A stretch of 64,000 bases of DNA. Origin: Saprospiraceae bacterium. GTDB taxonomy: Bacteria; Bacteroidota; Bacteroidia; Chitinophagales; Saprospiraceae. Location: positions 992,001 to 1,056,000 of the forward strand of contig JADJTQ010000002.1 of NCBI GenBank assembly GCA_016711125.1, read 5' to 3'. The translations under genes and the position numbers were made by a program. Position 1 is the first letter of the stretch; the number at the start of each line of letters is the position of its first letter. Below are positions 19,858-31,339 of the stretch, one piece after another. Under the pieces are notes generated by a model that did not search any database, was not told the DNA's origin, and worked only from the letters and a program-made list of their open reading frames with translations.

Positions 19858-22800
19858 ATGAATAAGACGAATGTTACTTCTATTCAGCCTTTGAGTTGGA
19901 TTACGTCTGGAGTGGGGCAGTGCATGCAGTGGATACAGGCCAGCTTACTCTTGTTCTTGGGAAGCATGGATATTGCGGCTCAGACCCTTCCGGGTCCGAA
20001 CTGCTCTGACTTAAATGCTTCCATTGACAGGAACAGCTTTGCCAAGGTACAACTGTACGAATTGCTGACTAATGTTCCAAACGGAGCAGGTCCTAACACT
20101 GTAGACGTAAAAGTAGAGAACTCCTATGGGGGTGCTGTACAATTTTACCTGGTAGACAATCCAGTCATGCCGCCCAACGCAACCCACTATAATGGCTTTG
20201 CGCAAAATGTTAATGTCGGATTGTGGATGTTCATTTACGGATGTCCTTATGTTGACAAAGCATTGAAGGTGACCTTTACCTCCCGTCAGGGAGCATGGGC
20301 ACCGGGCTCTTGCTGGAGCTCTTTAACTTTTAAACAATCGAATGGACCGATCGTACCTGACACTACGAAATATTTGTATTGTTTGGAAGAAGAGGTCGGC
20401 GATTGGGGTCTGTACCTGGACCGCTTTTACGGAGACAAGGACAACAAGTATGAACCCTCAGTGGATGTTAAGTACGCTTACGTTCCCTGCTTTGGGCAAA
20501 TACCTGCAAGTTTTGTCGCGGATTGGATTGATCCGTACCCTTGTATCTTGGGTAATGTTACGGCAAAAATCATTTATCGGGAATTTGAGGCATTTGACAA
20601 AAACGGAAAAAGAGGTTCGGCTTTTGACACGATCTACGTTTGGAGATTGCCACAGATTACGGTAAACAATATTTACTGTGCTGAGAAAGACACGGTGTAT
20701 TGTGGAGTTGGAAATTCACCTGGACCGTTTATGGTAGTTGATTCGATCGACCCATGGACAGGACTGGCAGTACCGGGCTTTGTGATACGATACCCTTCTT
20801 GAAGATCAGTGCCAAAGATGGGCAGTTGATCTGCGAGGAGTATGCATTTGATTCTAAGTGTGGTATTACAGTACATGCCGATAAGTGGAAGTTTGATGAT
20901 CATTGCAGTCCGCAGTACAAAGTGACGGTAGAGATCAAACAAGACTGCTGGGGAGCAATAGATATGTGTTCGGTAACACCACCGGCAGCAGGCCCAGGCA
21001 CACCGAATGCGTTTGAGATGATCGCTCCTGGTTACTGGAGATGTACGTTCTGGATCATCGATCTGGATACAGTACCACCATTAGCCGAGGTGAAATATGA
21101 TAAATTGCAGGACCAAAGTTTAGCATGGCCTTCGATCTATCTGGAAGAGAATCATGTTGATTTTGGTGGCAACGTATCCTACCATTGTTATCTTACACCT
21201 GATCGACCAGGAAGCTTGTGTTATGCACCGGTGATCATTGTACCGACCACCTCACATGAGTGTGCAGCCCACACGTATATACCAACATTATGTGTATATG
21301 ATGATTGGAGTGGAGTGAAGCAAGTAAAAGCGAGAATCGAAGGAGTTGGCGCATGGGTATTGACCGGAACGGGAGAAGCATGTGCACAATTGACGACAGC
21401 AGGCGATTACGTTTGTGATCCGGATTACAATAAGAATGGTAAATGTTATGAGTCACATCAGCAGGTAAAGCTTCCGAAATCGGAATATCCTTATACGGTG
21501 TTGTATGAGATTTATGACTATTGCCACAACATTGATACCGTATATGCTTATATCCAGGTTAAAGATAAAACTAAGCCAGTAGCGGTAGCAGATAAAGGAG
21601 TTACGGTAAGTCTGAGCAGCAAGAAAGTATGGGTACATGCCGAGACTTTCGACGAAGGCAGCTGGGACAACTGTGGAGTTAACTTCATATTAGCGAGAAG
21701 AAGTGACTGGTATGACTTCTGCATCGACTTGTGTGACAGCATTAAGAAATGTTGTTCAAGCGAGCATGGAGATACGTTGTATACTGCGTTCTTACAGCCA
21801 GACAAACACATTGATGAGGTAGAGGCGCATTATGCGAAGACCTTGGATTGGTTGTGTTATGACGGAGTACCATGCGGAAACATCTTGTACAACGCATGGC
21901 AGTATGATTTGATGAAATATGCGACCTTGCATTGCATCGATCATCCATATCCGGTAGATAATCAGTATTTCCGACACCTCTTTGAGCAGTGCTACGAAGA
22001 TTATCTGTATGACGGAGTGCCTGTTAAAGATGGATACGTCAACTATGGACCAAAGATGTACGATATCGATCCTACCTCAGAGATCGAGTATTGTTTTGAT
22101 CGATGGAAGTTTGTAGATCCATTCTTTGCACCTGGTTGTTTACCACATCAACAACTTTTTGGACCACTTCAAGGTGTTGGATTTACTGGTGAACTATTAC
22201 CAAGCGAGCGGGCTGTAATCGATTTGTATGAGCAGATCGGAGGTGGCTGGAGCAAAGAAGTTCCATTTGACTGTACAGATGCATGTGGACCGGTAACGGT
22301 AGAGATCTTAGTGATGGATTACTGGTGCAACTGGTCAAAAGCATGGACGGATGTATGGGTAGAAGATAAGACACCGGTTACAGTAGGAAAAGATGTTATC
22401 GATGGGGAGATCAATTGTGCTACCTATAGAGATGCACGATATGCGTACCCAGATGAGCAGCATCCAGTAAGCTTGGAGTGGATCGTAGATCAAGCTAAAG
22501 CAGGCGAACAAGACGGATTTGATGCATTAGATGGCATCTTAGGCGGATACTGCAAAGCATGGGTAGATCCATATGGAAACTACGTAGACTATGAAGGAGA
22601 AGAGATTGATTGTGATATTTATTATGACGATTCGATCTGTGTAGATACTTACTACCACAAACAAGTGCGCGTGTATGATGAGCATTTTGGTTATCAGTGG
22701 GTTGATTCGTTCTTCCATGAGGTATACTACAAGCCATATAAAGTACCATTCCAGAAGGGAATCGTAGCGGTAAACTGTGCTGAGAACGTACATTGTGAGC

Positions 22801-25181
22801 AAACCGTATGGTGTGATTTTGACCATTGTGGTCAGGGTTATATCTTCCGTAAGTTCAAGATATGGCAAGGCTGTCCACTACAGGATGGATACCATGCATC
22901 AGGTCATATCCCAGATACGATATATCGTCATCAGAAGATATGGGTAGGCAACTCATGCAAATTGGATAAATATATGTTCCATGTACCATACGATACGGAT
23001 GTATACAGCTGTGGTATTGAGTATGATGCAAAAGGTAGTGGTAATGTAAGTGGAGCTGCCGATCCATCGATTACTGGCTTCCCAGTCTACAAATTTGACG
23101 ACGATTGTCGCATCGTAGGAGTTGGATACGAAGACAAAGTATTCAAGATAGTAGGAGGCGACGCAGCATGTTATAAGATTATCCGTACCTGGTACTTCGC
23201 CGATTGGTGTGGAGTGAAAGGAGGAGATTATGTGGAAGGAGTAGGCAAATGGTGGAGTAAAGACAAAGGATACGACTTCTATTGTGTACAGAAGATATTA
23301 GTATACGATACGATACCACCGGAATGTATCATCACGGGTCCTGTAGCAGCTGGAGATACGATCAGTGCAGCAGGTTGTGAGTATGACTTCAACGCATCCG
23401 TGGATGTAAGCGATGCATGCGGAGTGATCGAGTACTACTGGGAATTGAAAGATGTAACCAAAGAGCCACACGTGGTGGTAGCCTCTGGTTATGGAGATTT
23501 GAATAGTGAGACCGAAGATGCCTTTGACATTAGTGTTGATGGATTATCGGATGGTTACTATAAATTGAAGACACGGGTAACGGATGATTGTCAGAATGAG
23601 AATTACTGCGAGTATCCTTTCCATCTGGTGACGGGCAAGAAACCGACCCCAGTATGTATCACAAGTTTGACCGTAGAGTTAACACCATGGGATACGGATA
23701 ATGATGGAGAGCCAGATACAGCAGCAGCTGAAGTATGGGCTTACGAGTTTGATCGTAGCAGCCAGGCACCATGTGGTTATGATGACGATGAACTGGAATT
23801 TGCGATCGAATTCCTCGGAGACGACGAAGACGTGTTGGATGACGACGACGAAGATGTATTACATGTGGGCTGTGAGCATGCAGGCACTCAAATGGTAAGA
23901 CTGTGGGTCATTAGCCCAACAGGTACCTTTGATTACTGTGATGTATTGCTAGTGGTACAAGTAAACATGGAAGGTTGTGGAGACATCAGCTCAGCAGTGA
24001 GAGGATCGATTACAACAGAACTGAACGACGAGATCGAACAGGTACGGGTTACGGCAAGATTGCAGAACGGAACTGAGTTGAACGGAGTCACGGATGTAGC
24101 AGGAGCATATGCAATAGCTACCAACGTACTTAACGAGAAAGTGACTGTCACACCAGTGAAAAACATTGGGTATGACAATGGAGTGAGCACGTTAGACTTA
24201 GTGAAAATCCAGAAGCACATCTTAGGTAAATCGTTGTTAGAGTCAGAGATGCGAAAAGTAGCGGCTGACGTAAACAGTGATGGTAAGATCAGTGCGTTAG
24301 ACTTGCTAGACATTCGCAAATTGATTTTGGGTAAAACCGATCAGTTTGATAAAGTAGGAAGCTGGAAGTTCTTCAATGGAGTGAACAGCCAGGAGAGCTA
24401 TGTGATTGAAAATATCGCAGGCATCATGGATATCGACTGGAAAGGCGTAAAAATGGGAGATGTTGATTACAGCAACGACCCAAGCCAGGCAGCCGGCAGA
24501 AGTGGAAAATCCTTGGTATTCAATGTAGACAATGTAGAGTTGATAGCAGGCAATCAGTATAGATTGGACTTCAAAGCAAACAACTTCAATGATATCACAG
24601 GATATCAGTTTACGCTGAACTTTGACAAGAATGCACTTCGGGTGTTGAATGTTGAGTCAGGCGTAGTAGAAGTTAGTGCTGACAACTTTGGCTTAAACCG
24701 CATCGAAGATGGTATGTTGACCACAAGCTGGAACACAGCAGAACGCATGAGCATAGCATCAGGAGAGGTTGTGTTCAGCTTGATCGTAGAAGCTACGGGA
24801 GCTGCGAGCTTGAGTAATGCGATTACGGTAAACAGCCGAATCACAGCAGCAGAAGCCTACAATAGTGCTGATCAGGTACATGAAGTAAGCTTAAGCTTTA
24901 CCAATGGCTTAGTAGAGACTGGATTTGCGTTGTATCAGAACGAACCAAACCCATTCAAAGAAGCTACCCAGGTAGGCTTTAACTTACCGGAAGCTATGAG
25001 CGCTACTTTAACGGTATATGATGTAACTGGTAAAGTATTGAAAGTAGTAGAAGGAGATTATGTGAAGGGTTACAATCAGGTAAGCTTGAAGAAAGCAGAC
25101 ATGAAAGTAACGGGTGTATTGTACTACCAGTTAGATACAGAAGCATTCACTGCCACTAAGAAGATGATCGTGATTGAGTAA
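19858..25181 (+). CDS. Giant cysteine-rich T9SS-secreted protein with dockerin-like and cohesin-like modules, copy 2 (one frameshift)
   Basis: Same architecture as copy 1. One T is missing at 20779-20781 (copy 1 has four T), splitting the frame; restored it encodes 1,774 residues. The part after the break holds about 54 cysteines, none in the last ~440 residues, which comprise the carboxypeptidase-regulatory-like, dockerin-like, cohesin-like and T9SS sorting domains. An acidic run lies just before the last cysteines (DDEDVLDDDDEDVL). The copies differ mainly between residues 2 and about 165 (for example RNSFAKVQLYELLTNVPNG here, RNGYARVQILELLTNEPPG in copy 1). The product is presumably exported by the GldKLMN machine encoded at 57-62 kb. 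Confidence 0.87.
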
Positions 25182-25261
25182 TGCTCAGTCTTGAATCATG
25201 AGTAACGATTGTGTAAGTCGAACCGAGTTTTAGAGGTAAATAAAAATCGGTTTTTGGGATG

Positions 25262-25293
25262 GCCTCTCTCCGCTTTGTGGAGGGGGGCTTTTT
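25262..25293 (+). terminator. Intrinsic terminator of giant gene, copy 2
   Basis: Same GCCTCTCTCC/GGAGGGGGGC hairpin and T-tract as after copy 1. Confidence 0.85.
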
Positions 25294-25297
25294 CTTT

Positions 25298-26052
25298 ATT
25301 GGCGGTCATTGCTTTTTAATCCAGAATGGACATTTTTAATGCCTATTCCGCTTAAAGGGCTGATGAAATTATTGAGAATCAATGAGTTATCAGTCCTGCC
25401 TGTCGCCAGACAGGGTTAAACCCTGTGTTTGAAAATCCCCACTTCGGTTTTCACATACTTACCTCTATGTCTTTCGATTGTCAATGGTCAAGTTAGAAAT
25501 TAGCATTTATAATGCCTAATGCGGGTTTAAGAATGAGGGATTTATCGATTTTGGTATGATAATTGTTATTTATATGAGACAAATTGAACTCGAACACCTA
25601 TGAATCTATGGTTATTCCTTCTGTTACCCATAGCTGCCAAGCTGATCAGAAACTACCTAATACGGCGGCGTATCATTACCTAGTAAACATATTTTGAAGT
25701 TATATATGGAAATAGGTGAATGATTCTGAATTCTAATTTATTTATTCGATAATCATCATTTCAGTGATATAGATTTTAGCAGTTATATAAGATTGTAGAC
25801 TTAGTTTTAGATGAGCAGCCGACACCTTCGGCTGTTTTTTTTGTGGTGATTGTTCTCAGTTACCAACTTCCCCTAAAAATGCGTTCCCAGAGCACTTGAA
25901 GAAACTGTTTACAAATGCTGATATGTTAAATTTCAGAGAAATTAGTTTTTAATCGATACATAAGGGGTTTTATATCAGTAATTAATATATCGGAATAAAA
26001 ATATTGGTTATCCGAAAGGACATGAGACTATATATTATTAAAAATTATAATA
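25298..26052. other. 755-bp region without recognisable gene
   Basis: No credible coding frame. It contains a small hairpin (CCTGTC GCCA GACAGG, about 25400-25415) and a strong terminator-like hairpin (listed separately) with no gene in front of it. The rest is AT-rich. Confidence 0.5.
25816..25842 (+). terminator. Orphan intrinsic terminator
   Basis: CAGCCGA (25816-25822) pairs with TCGGCTG (25828-25834) over a 5-nt loop and is followed by eight T. The nearest upstream gene (copy 2) already has its own terminator 520 bp earlier, so this one may end a small RNA or the remnant of a lost gene. Confidence 0.7.
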
Positions 26053-26060
26053 TATATTTG
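26053..26060 (+). promoter_or_regulatory. -7 element of the third giant gene
   Basis: TATATTTG (TAnnTTTG consensus), the same octamer as in front of copies 1 and 2. It leaves a leader of about 120 nt, unrelated at a glance to the longer leaders of the other two. Confidence 0.5.
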
Positions 26061-26188
26061 TTGGGTAACCGCGTGATTAGGATGAATCTTAACCACGGCC
26101 GATTGGATCAGAGATAACCGTCCTTACCCTACTGAAGTCCCGTGCTGGGGATTCATATTGATTACTTATATCTAAAAACTAAGGTCTC

Positions 26189-29100
26189 ATGAAAACGTGT
26201 ACACCTCGTTTGACAGTAGATTTTTCTGTCAACAACTTTCCCCTTCTCAGAGAAGTAATTCTCTTTCCTTTATTCTTCATTCTACTTGGAATAAACACCA
26301 GCAACGGCCAAACACCTTGTTTGCCCCAATTGAATTGTGCTGGGAGCCAGATTGTTTCTTGCGTTGACTCTGCGGCCAATACACGGGAGATCCGGGATAT
26401 CGCCCTGAGTTTATCACATCCTGTGGATTTACTCCGTCGCAGATTATTTTTTCTGCCTGGCCTCCCAGGATTGATGATTGTGATAGTATTTATTCTAAAA
26501 TTATTGTCAGAATGTGGGGTCTGCCAGGATACCCTAGCCTGTGTATGGACACTACGTATGTTCTGAGGATCAATATCGAAAGTGATTCACTGATTTGTCC
26601 CAGTGGCAGAGACACTATCTTATGTGGGATAGATCCTGACCCTCTGGTGAACCTTGGCTTGAGAGCACCAACTTATCAGATTCCTGGTATTGATACTTTT
26701 GCACTTACCCCGGACACGGATTCACTTTGTGGTGTTTTTATCAATGTGACTGATAGTCCATGGCCTTCTTGTGGCAATACCAAAACGGTCATACGTACCT
26801 GGCTCTTACATGATCTATGTGGTAATGAAGTCATATGTCATGATACTCTTGTATATATTGACTCCATTGCTCCTATGGTTTCATTCGATACAAGCAACCT
26901 TGCCTTAGTCACCCATATGATCAATGGCACTACGAGACAATACCTTACTGATACCATTGGAATGGCATCAACCGGCTGTGTTGGGCATGGACTTGCTCCG
27001 TATGCAACCGTTAAAGATAATTGCAGTGCTGCTTCTGATGTGTCGGTATCCGTGCAGGGGTTAACGAGCCTGGTAACCTTCCATTATTATGGAAATAAGA
27101 CCATTACCCTGCCCTTATGGAACATTCCTGGAGAAAGGGAGATTTTAGTCTATCGTTCTACCGATGGTTGTGGAAATACCAGGATGGATACCGTCGTGCT
27201 TATCATCTCAGATCAAACACCCGCTACCGCAGTCTGCCACGATAAGGTCAATCTATCTTTGACTAATGTCGACCAGTTTTCATTTATGAAAGCAGCCAGT
27301 ATGGATGCCGAAAGTGAAGACAATTGTGGGATCTACCTGATTTTGGCCCGCCGTACAGATTGGCTGACTGCCTGTGGAAATCAAGATAGTGTTCAGACGA
27401 CAATTGGTGATTTCTATCAACATTATGAAGACTGGGTAGCCATGGATCCTGGTATTTGCCAGAATATTTATGAGCGTGGTTTTGCCCCTGAGGTTCCCTT
27501 TTGTTGTGAGGATGTTGGTAAGGAGATTATGGTTGAGATTATGATTATTGACTTTAACTGTAATGTTGATAAGTGTTGGGGTGTCGTTAACGTTGAAGAT
27601 AAACTACCTCCAATCGTCGTCAATGCATTGCCGGATATTACTATTTCTTGCAATGCATATGTGCAGTTCTATCAAGATATGTTCGAGCAGGCAAATACTT
27701 CGGCGATTCAGTCTGCTTTTGGTAAATATGTGTTGGCTCTTTCGGATCGTCAAACTTTTATGGTTCAGGATCTCTTGTGTTCAGATCTTATTAATCCGGT
27801 CAATAGGCCCTATCTGGATGGCCTTTTGACTGATAACTGCGGTGGCTTATTTAGTGAGCGTTATACCTTACCAGATGATGGATGCTTAAACAGCTATATT
27901 TTACGGCAGTTTGTGGCAGTTGTTTCCACGGATAATGGACCCAAGGAATTAGTCTATGCAACCCAAAGAATTCATATAGAGAAGTGTCCTTTGAACGTGA
28001 TGAACATCATTTTACCAATAGCAGACACTGTAGTTTATGACTGTGGTTTTACATTTGGTTTAGATGGTAATGTGACTATTAAAACCAATGGACCCACATT
28101 GCCCGCTATGCTGCCTGGTTGTGGACAATATGGAATTGGGTTCTTTGACAAAATTTTCGAAGTAGTTAATGGTGTTGGATGCTATAAAGTGATACGGACA
28201 TGGTGCATAGTTGACTGGTGCAAAGTGACTAGTGGTGGCGATTGGTCTAGTATTGCTAAAGAACCGGGTACCTTTAATTTTATTCAGACTATTAAGATCA
28301 TTGATACTGTACCCCCCGGCATCACTCAAATTTCGATGGTGACTGATATCCAGACGGTAAGTTGCAGCGGTAGCCTGACTGCACAAATTGATGCTACCGA
28401 CAACTGTGGAGAACCCACCGTTGAGTGGGAATTACGGACTCAGGCAGGTGCCTTCGTAACAAAAGGATTTGGTGAGATTGCTGCCCCTGGCAACCTCTTG
28501 CCTCCTGGCGCCTATACACTCAGATGGAAAGCTACTGATCCTTGTAATAATATATCCCAAGTCGCATCTAATTTCACCATAAGTAGTGATGCAAAACCTA
28601 GTTTGGTCGCAAAATCATCGCTCACCACCACTTTAACTCCCATGGACATCAATAATGATGGCCTAATCGATCTTGGGATGGCTGAAGTGTGGGCAGCTGA
28701 ATTTAATAGCAGTAGTGCTCCCGCCTGTGGTGGTGATCCAAATGCGCTTCAGTTTCGAATCGCAAAGGGATTTGCAGAAGATACTTCAACGGTGCCTCCT
28801 GTAAATGCTACAAAGCTGCAGTTTTCATGTGCAGATTATTCATCTGATCCTACGGTGATTCCAGTGCAGTTTTGGGCAGTGGATCCTGCAACTGGCGGTG
28901 CTGATTATTTGAATGTTATGATTTTGCTATATGATAATAGTAATGTATGTGCAAATCAAAAACCACCCCAGACGGTATCTATATCAGGTCAGATTATTAC
29001 AGAAACACTAGAGCAAATTGCTAATGTGAAGGTTAAGGTGACTAATGGAATTAACGAAACCACGGTATCAACGGGAGATGCCGGCCTTTACGAAGCGGGA

Positions 29101-30201
29101 ATTCCATTGATCGATCATACCATGATTACTCCCGCCAAGAACTCTGATCATGCTAATGGTATCTCGACGGCTGATCTCATTAAAGTGCAAAAGCATATTC
29201 TTGGCATAAAACCAATTATTAGTCCCTACAAATTGATAGCGGCTGATGCTAACAAAGATCAAAAGATCAATCCCATCGATCTTATACAAATCAGGAAAGT
29301 CCTTTTAGGAAAAATCGAGCAGTTTCCCGACAATCAATCATGGAGATTTGTTGATGCAGGATATCGCTTTAATCGCCCAGACCGGGCACTGGAAGAGGAA
29401 TATCCTGAATATATTGAATTGAATTCTACCACAGGACGCGAAGCGAAGAAAAACTTTGTGGGGATCAAAATAGGTGATCTCGATGACAATGTCTTTGCGT
29501 CATTGGCAAGCGGAAGAAGTCAGGAAAATCTCATCCTGTCTATGCCCGACCTTCTTATCAAAGCTGGTGAGATTGTAAAAATCCCGGTGTATAGTGGTGA
29601 GGTAGTCGAAATCGAAGGATTGCAGCTACAATTTCGGTCTGATGTTGACAAAATCCAGCTGCTAGACATTAAAAGCGGGTTATTGACGATCGACAACGAG
29701 AGCATATCCCTCAGTGAAGAAAGTGATATTGCCAACCTAAGTGCTTTAGCCGTGGAAGGTGTCATACTGGAGGAGGAAAAACCCCTCTTTTATCTTGACG
29801 CTTACGTCAAACAGGAGACTTACTTGTCTCAAGCATTGACATTGGGATCTAGTGCCTTCCCTGCGGAAGTCTACAAAGCGTCAGGTCAGAAGGCGGGAAT
29901 CGTCGTTGCATTTGAACCGGTCGAATCTGGCAAAGCAGCACTAACTGATTTCATGCTCCATAATCGGCCTAATCCTTTTAGAGAAGAGACCGTCATCGAA
30001 TTTTGGTTGCCCGAACCACAGGAAGCATCTGTAAGAATCTATGACCCTTCAGGACGAATGGTCAAGGAGATAAAACAATACTATCGTCAGGGTCAAAATC
30101 AAGTATCCGTCAGGGGGGAGGATTTACAACCAGGTATGCTATATTACGAACTTCAAACCGATCAGGGACAAATCGTCAAACGAATGATCCTACTCGAATA
30201 G
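26189..30201 (+). CDS. Third giant cysteine-rich T9SS-secreted protein, dockerin/cohesin-like (one frameshift)
   Basis: A diverged relative of the two large proteins upstream, about 1,336 residues. Signal peptide ends near TSNGQ; the cysteine-rich ectodomain has boundary motifs VEDKLPPIVV and IIDTVPPGI; then a carboxypeptidase-regulatory-like segment (ISGQIITETLEQIANVKV), dockerin-like repeats (GISTADLIKVQKHILGI; DANKDQKINPIDLIQIRKVLLGK), a cohesin-like domain (EGLQLQFRSDVDKIQLLDI) and a T9SS sorting domain (NRPNPFREETVIEF to KRMILLE). As in the pair, cysteines stop before the C-terminal modules. The frame breaks near 26383, where an AC dinucleotide seems duplicated; without it the text reads AANTGDPGYRPEFITSCG. 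Function unknown; surface adhesion or assembly is inference. Confidence 0.82.
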
Positions 30202-30234
30202 ATCGATTGGAATCTTCAATTCATAAGCTTTTGG

Positions 30235-30280
30235 GAAAAAAGGGTCCTCTTTCTGATCTTCGGAAAGGGGATCTTCTTTT
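30235..30280 (+). terminator. Probable terminator of the third giant gene
   Basis: An imperfect hairpin, GGTCCTCTTTC against GGAAAGGGGATC with wobble pairs, flanked by A-rich and T-rich arms. Confidence 0.6.
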
Positions 30281-30332
30281 GAACGGACCAGACATTGGAA
30301 GATTCCGAAAATAGATAGAAACGGTTTTATAA

Positions 30333-30340
30333 TATCTTTG
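30333..30340 (+). promoter_or_regulatory. -7 element almost touching the ruvX start
   Basis: TATCTTTG fits TAnnTTTG and ends only 4 bp before the GTG start of ruvX, so transcription would begin at or next to the start codon, giving a leaderless or nearly leaderless message. Confidence 0.45.
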
Positions 30341-30344
30341 TGCA

Positions 30345-30752
30345 GTGGCGAGAATACTAGCGATTGATTATGGTACAGTGAAGATCGGTTTGGCGGCGAC
30401 AGATCCTCTACAAATTATTGTGAGTGGCATGGACACAATACCCAATGCAGAGTTGATTCCTTTTTTGAAAAACTATCTTGCTAAAGAAGCAGTTGAGAAG
30501 ATTGTATTGGGTTACCCTACTCATGCCGATGGTCAACCAACTATGTTAGTACCTAAGATTGAAAAGCTCGCACTTCAGTTAACAAAACATTTTTCCAACA
30601 TCGAAGTTGTATTTCATGACGAATCACTAACTTCAAAGCATGCCAGGGAGATTATTTTAGTTACCCATAAAAAGAAGAAAAGAAGAGATAAGAAGTTGGT
30701 CGACAAAGTAAGTGCCATTTTAATTTTGCAGGATTACTTAAAGCATTATTAG
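30345..30752 (+). CDS. ruvX: RuvX/YqgF family putative Holliday-junction resolvase / pre-16S rRNA nuclease
   Basis: A 135-residue RNase H-fold protein with catalytic Asp motif LAIDYGTVKIGLAATD at the N-terminus, LGYPTHADGQ in the middle (usually GLP), DESLTSKHAR and the C-terminal Asp in DKVSAILILQDYL. It starts with GTG at 30345, since no ATG precedes the catalytic aspartate. The family processes 16S rRNA ends and was first proposed as a resolvase. Def follows after 5 bp, so the two form an operon. Confidence 0.92.
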   Translation: MARILAIDYGTVKIGLAATDPLQIIVSGMDTIPNAELIPFLKNYLAKEAVEKIVLGYPTHADGQPTMLVPKIEKLALQLTKHFSNIEVVFHDESLTSKHAREIILVTHKKKKRRDKKLVDKVSAILILQDYLKHY

Positions 30753-30757
30753 AGCAT

Positions 30758-31309
30758 ATGATATTACCGATTTATGCATATGGAACCAAAGTTTTGAAGA
30801 AGAAGTCAGTTGAGATTAAGCCATCATATGAGAGGCTTAATGAGCTAATAAGCAATATGTGGGAAACCATGTATAATGCACATGGAGTTGGGCTGGCTGC
30901 TCCACAAATTGGCGAGGCCATCCGATTGTTTATAGTTGACACAACTCATCTTTATGAGGAAGAAACAGATGCCGAAGGCCTCAAGAGAGTTTTTATCAAT
31001 GCTCAACAATTGGATTCTGATGGGGATCTTTGGACTTATGAAGAGGGCTGTCTGAGTATACCGGAGGTCAGGGGTGATGTAGATCGTCCAAAGACTATCA
31101 CGCTAAAATATATGACGGAAGATTTTATCGAAATAACAGAAACCTTTACAGAAATTGAAGCCAGAGTAATTCAACACGAGTATGATCATTTGGAGGGCCT
31201 TTTATTCACCGAATTTCTCAAACCAGTAAAAAAACGAAGAATTAAAAGGAAATTAGAGCAGATTAAGAAAGGAATTGTTGAGGCTGAGTATCCTATGCGT
31301 TTTGTTTGA
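30758..31309 (+). CDS. def: Peptide deformylase
   Basis: Removes the formyl group from the initiator Met of new proteins. The three family motifs are intact: GVGLAAPQIG (about residues 44-53), EEGCLSIP (metal-binding Cys) and HEYDHLEG (two metal-binding His and the catalytic Glu). Length of 183 residues is normal. It lies 5 bp after ruvX. Confidence 0.97.
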   Translation: MILPIYAYGTKVLKKKSVEIKPSYERLNELISNMWETMYNAHGVGLAAPQIGEAIRLFIVDTTHLYEEETDAEGLKRVFINAQQLDSDGDLWTYEEGCLSIPEVRGDVDRPKTITLKYMTEDFIEITETFTEIEARVIQHEYDHLEGLLFTEFLKPVKKRRIKRKLEQIKKGIVEAEYPMRFV

Positions 31310-31339
31310 CCCTGCCATTTTGTTAGAGTCTTGCATCAA

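Larger units (their letters stand above)
19492..25297 (+). repeat. Tandem duplication, block 2
   Basis: Direct-repeat partner of 13470-19273, with a period of about 6.02 kb. The blocks are separated by 218 bp (19274-19491) in which I see no gene. The homology ends abruptly at both sides, upstream at the -7 element and downstream at the T-tract of the terminator. Confidence 0.95.

Noticed and set aside
13837..25181. Programmed frameshifting as explanation for the split giant genes
   Set aside because: The two copies break at different places, and housekeeping genes show the same homopolymer pattern.
13837..30201. A true cellulosome locus
   Set aside because: No multi-cohesin scaffoldin and no dockerin-bearing glycoside hydrolase; the GH113-like protein has no dockerin.
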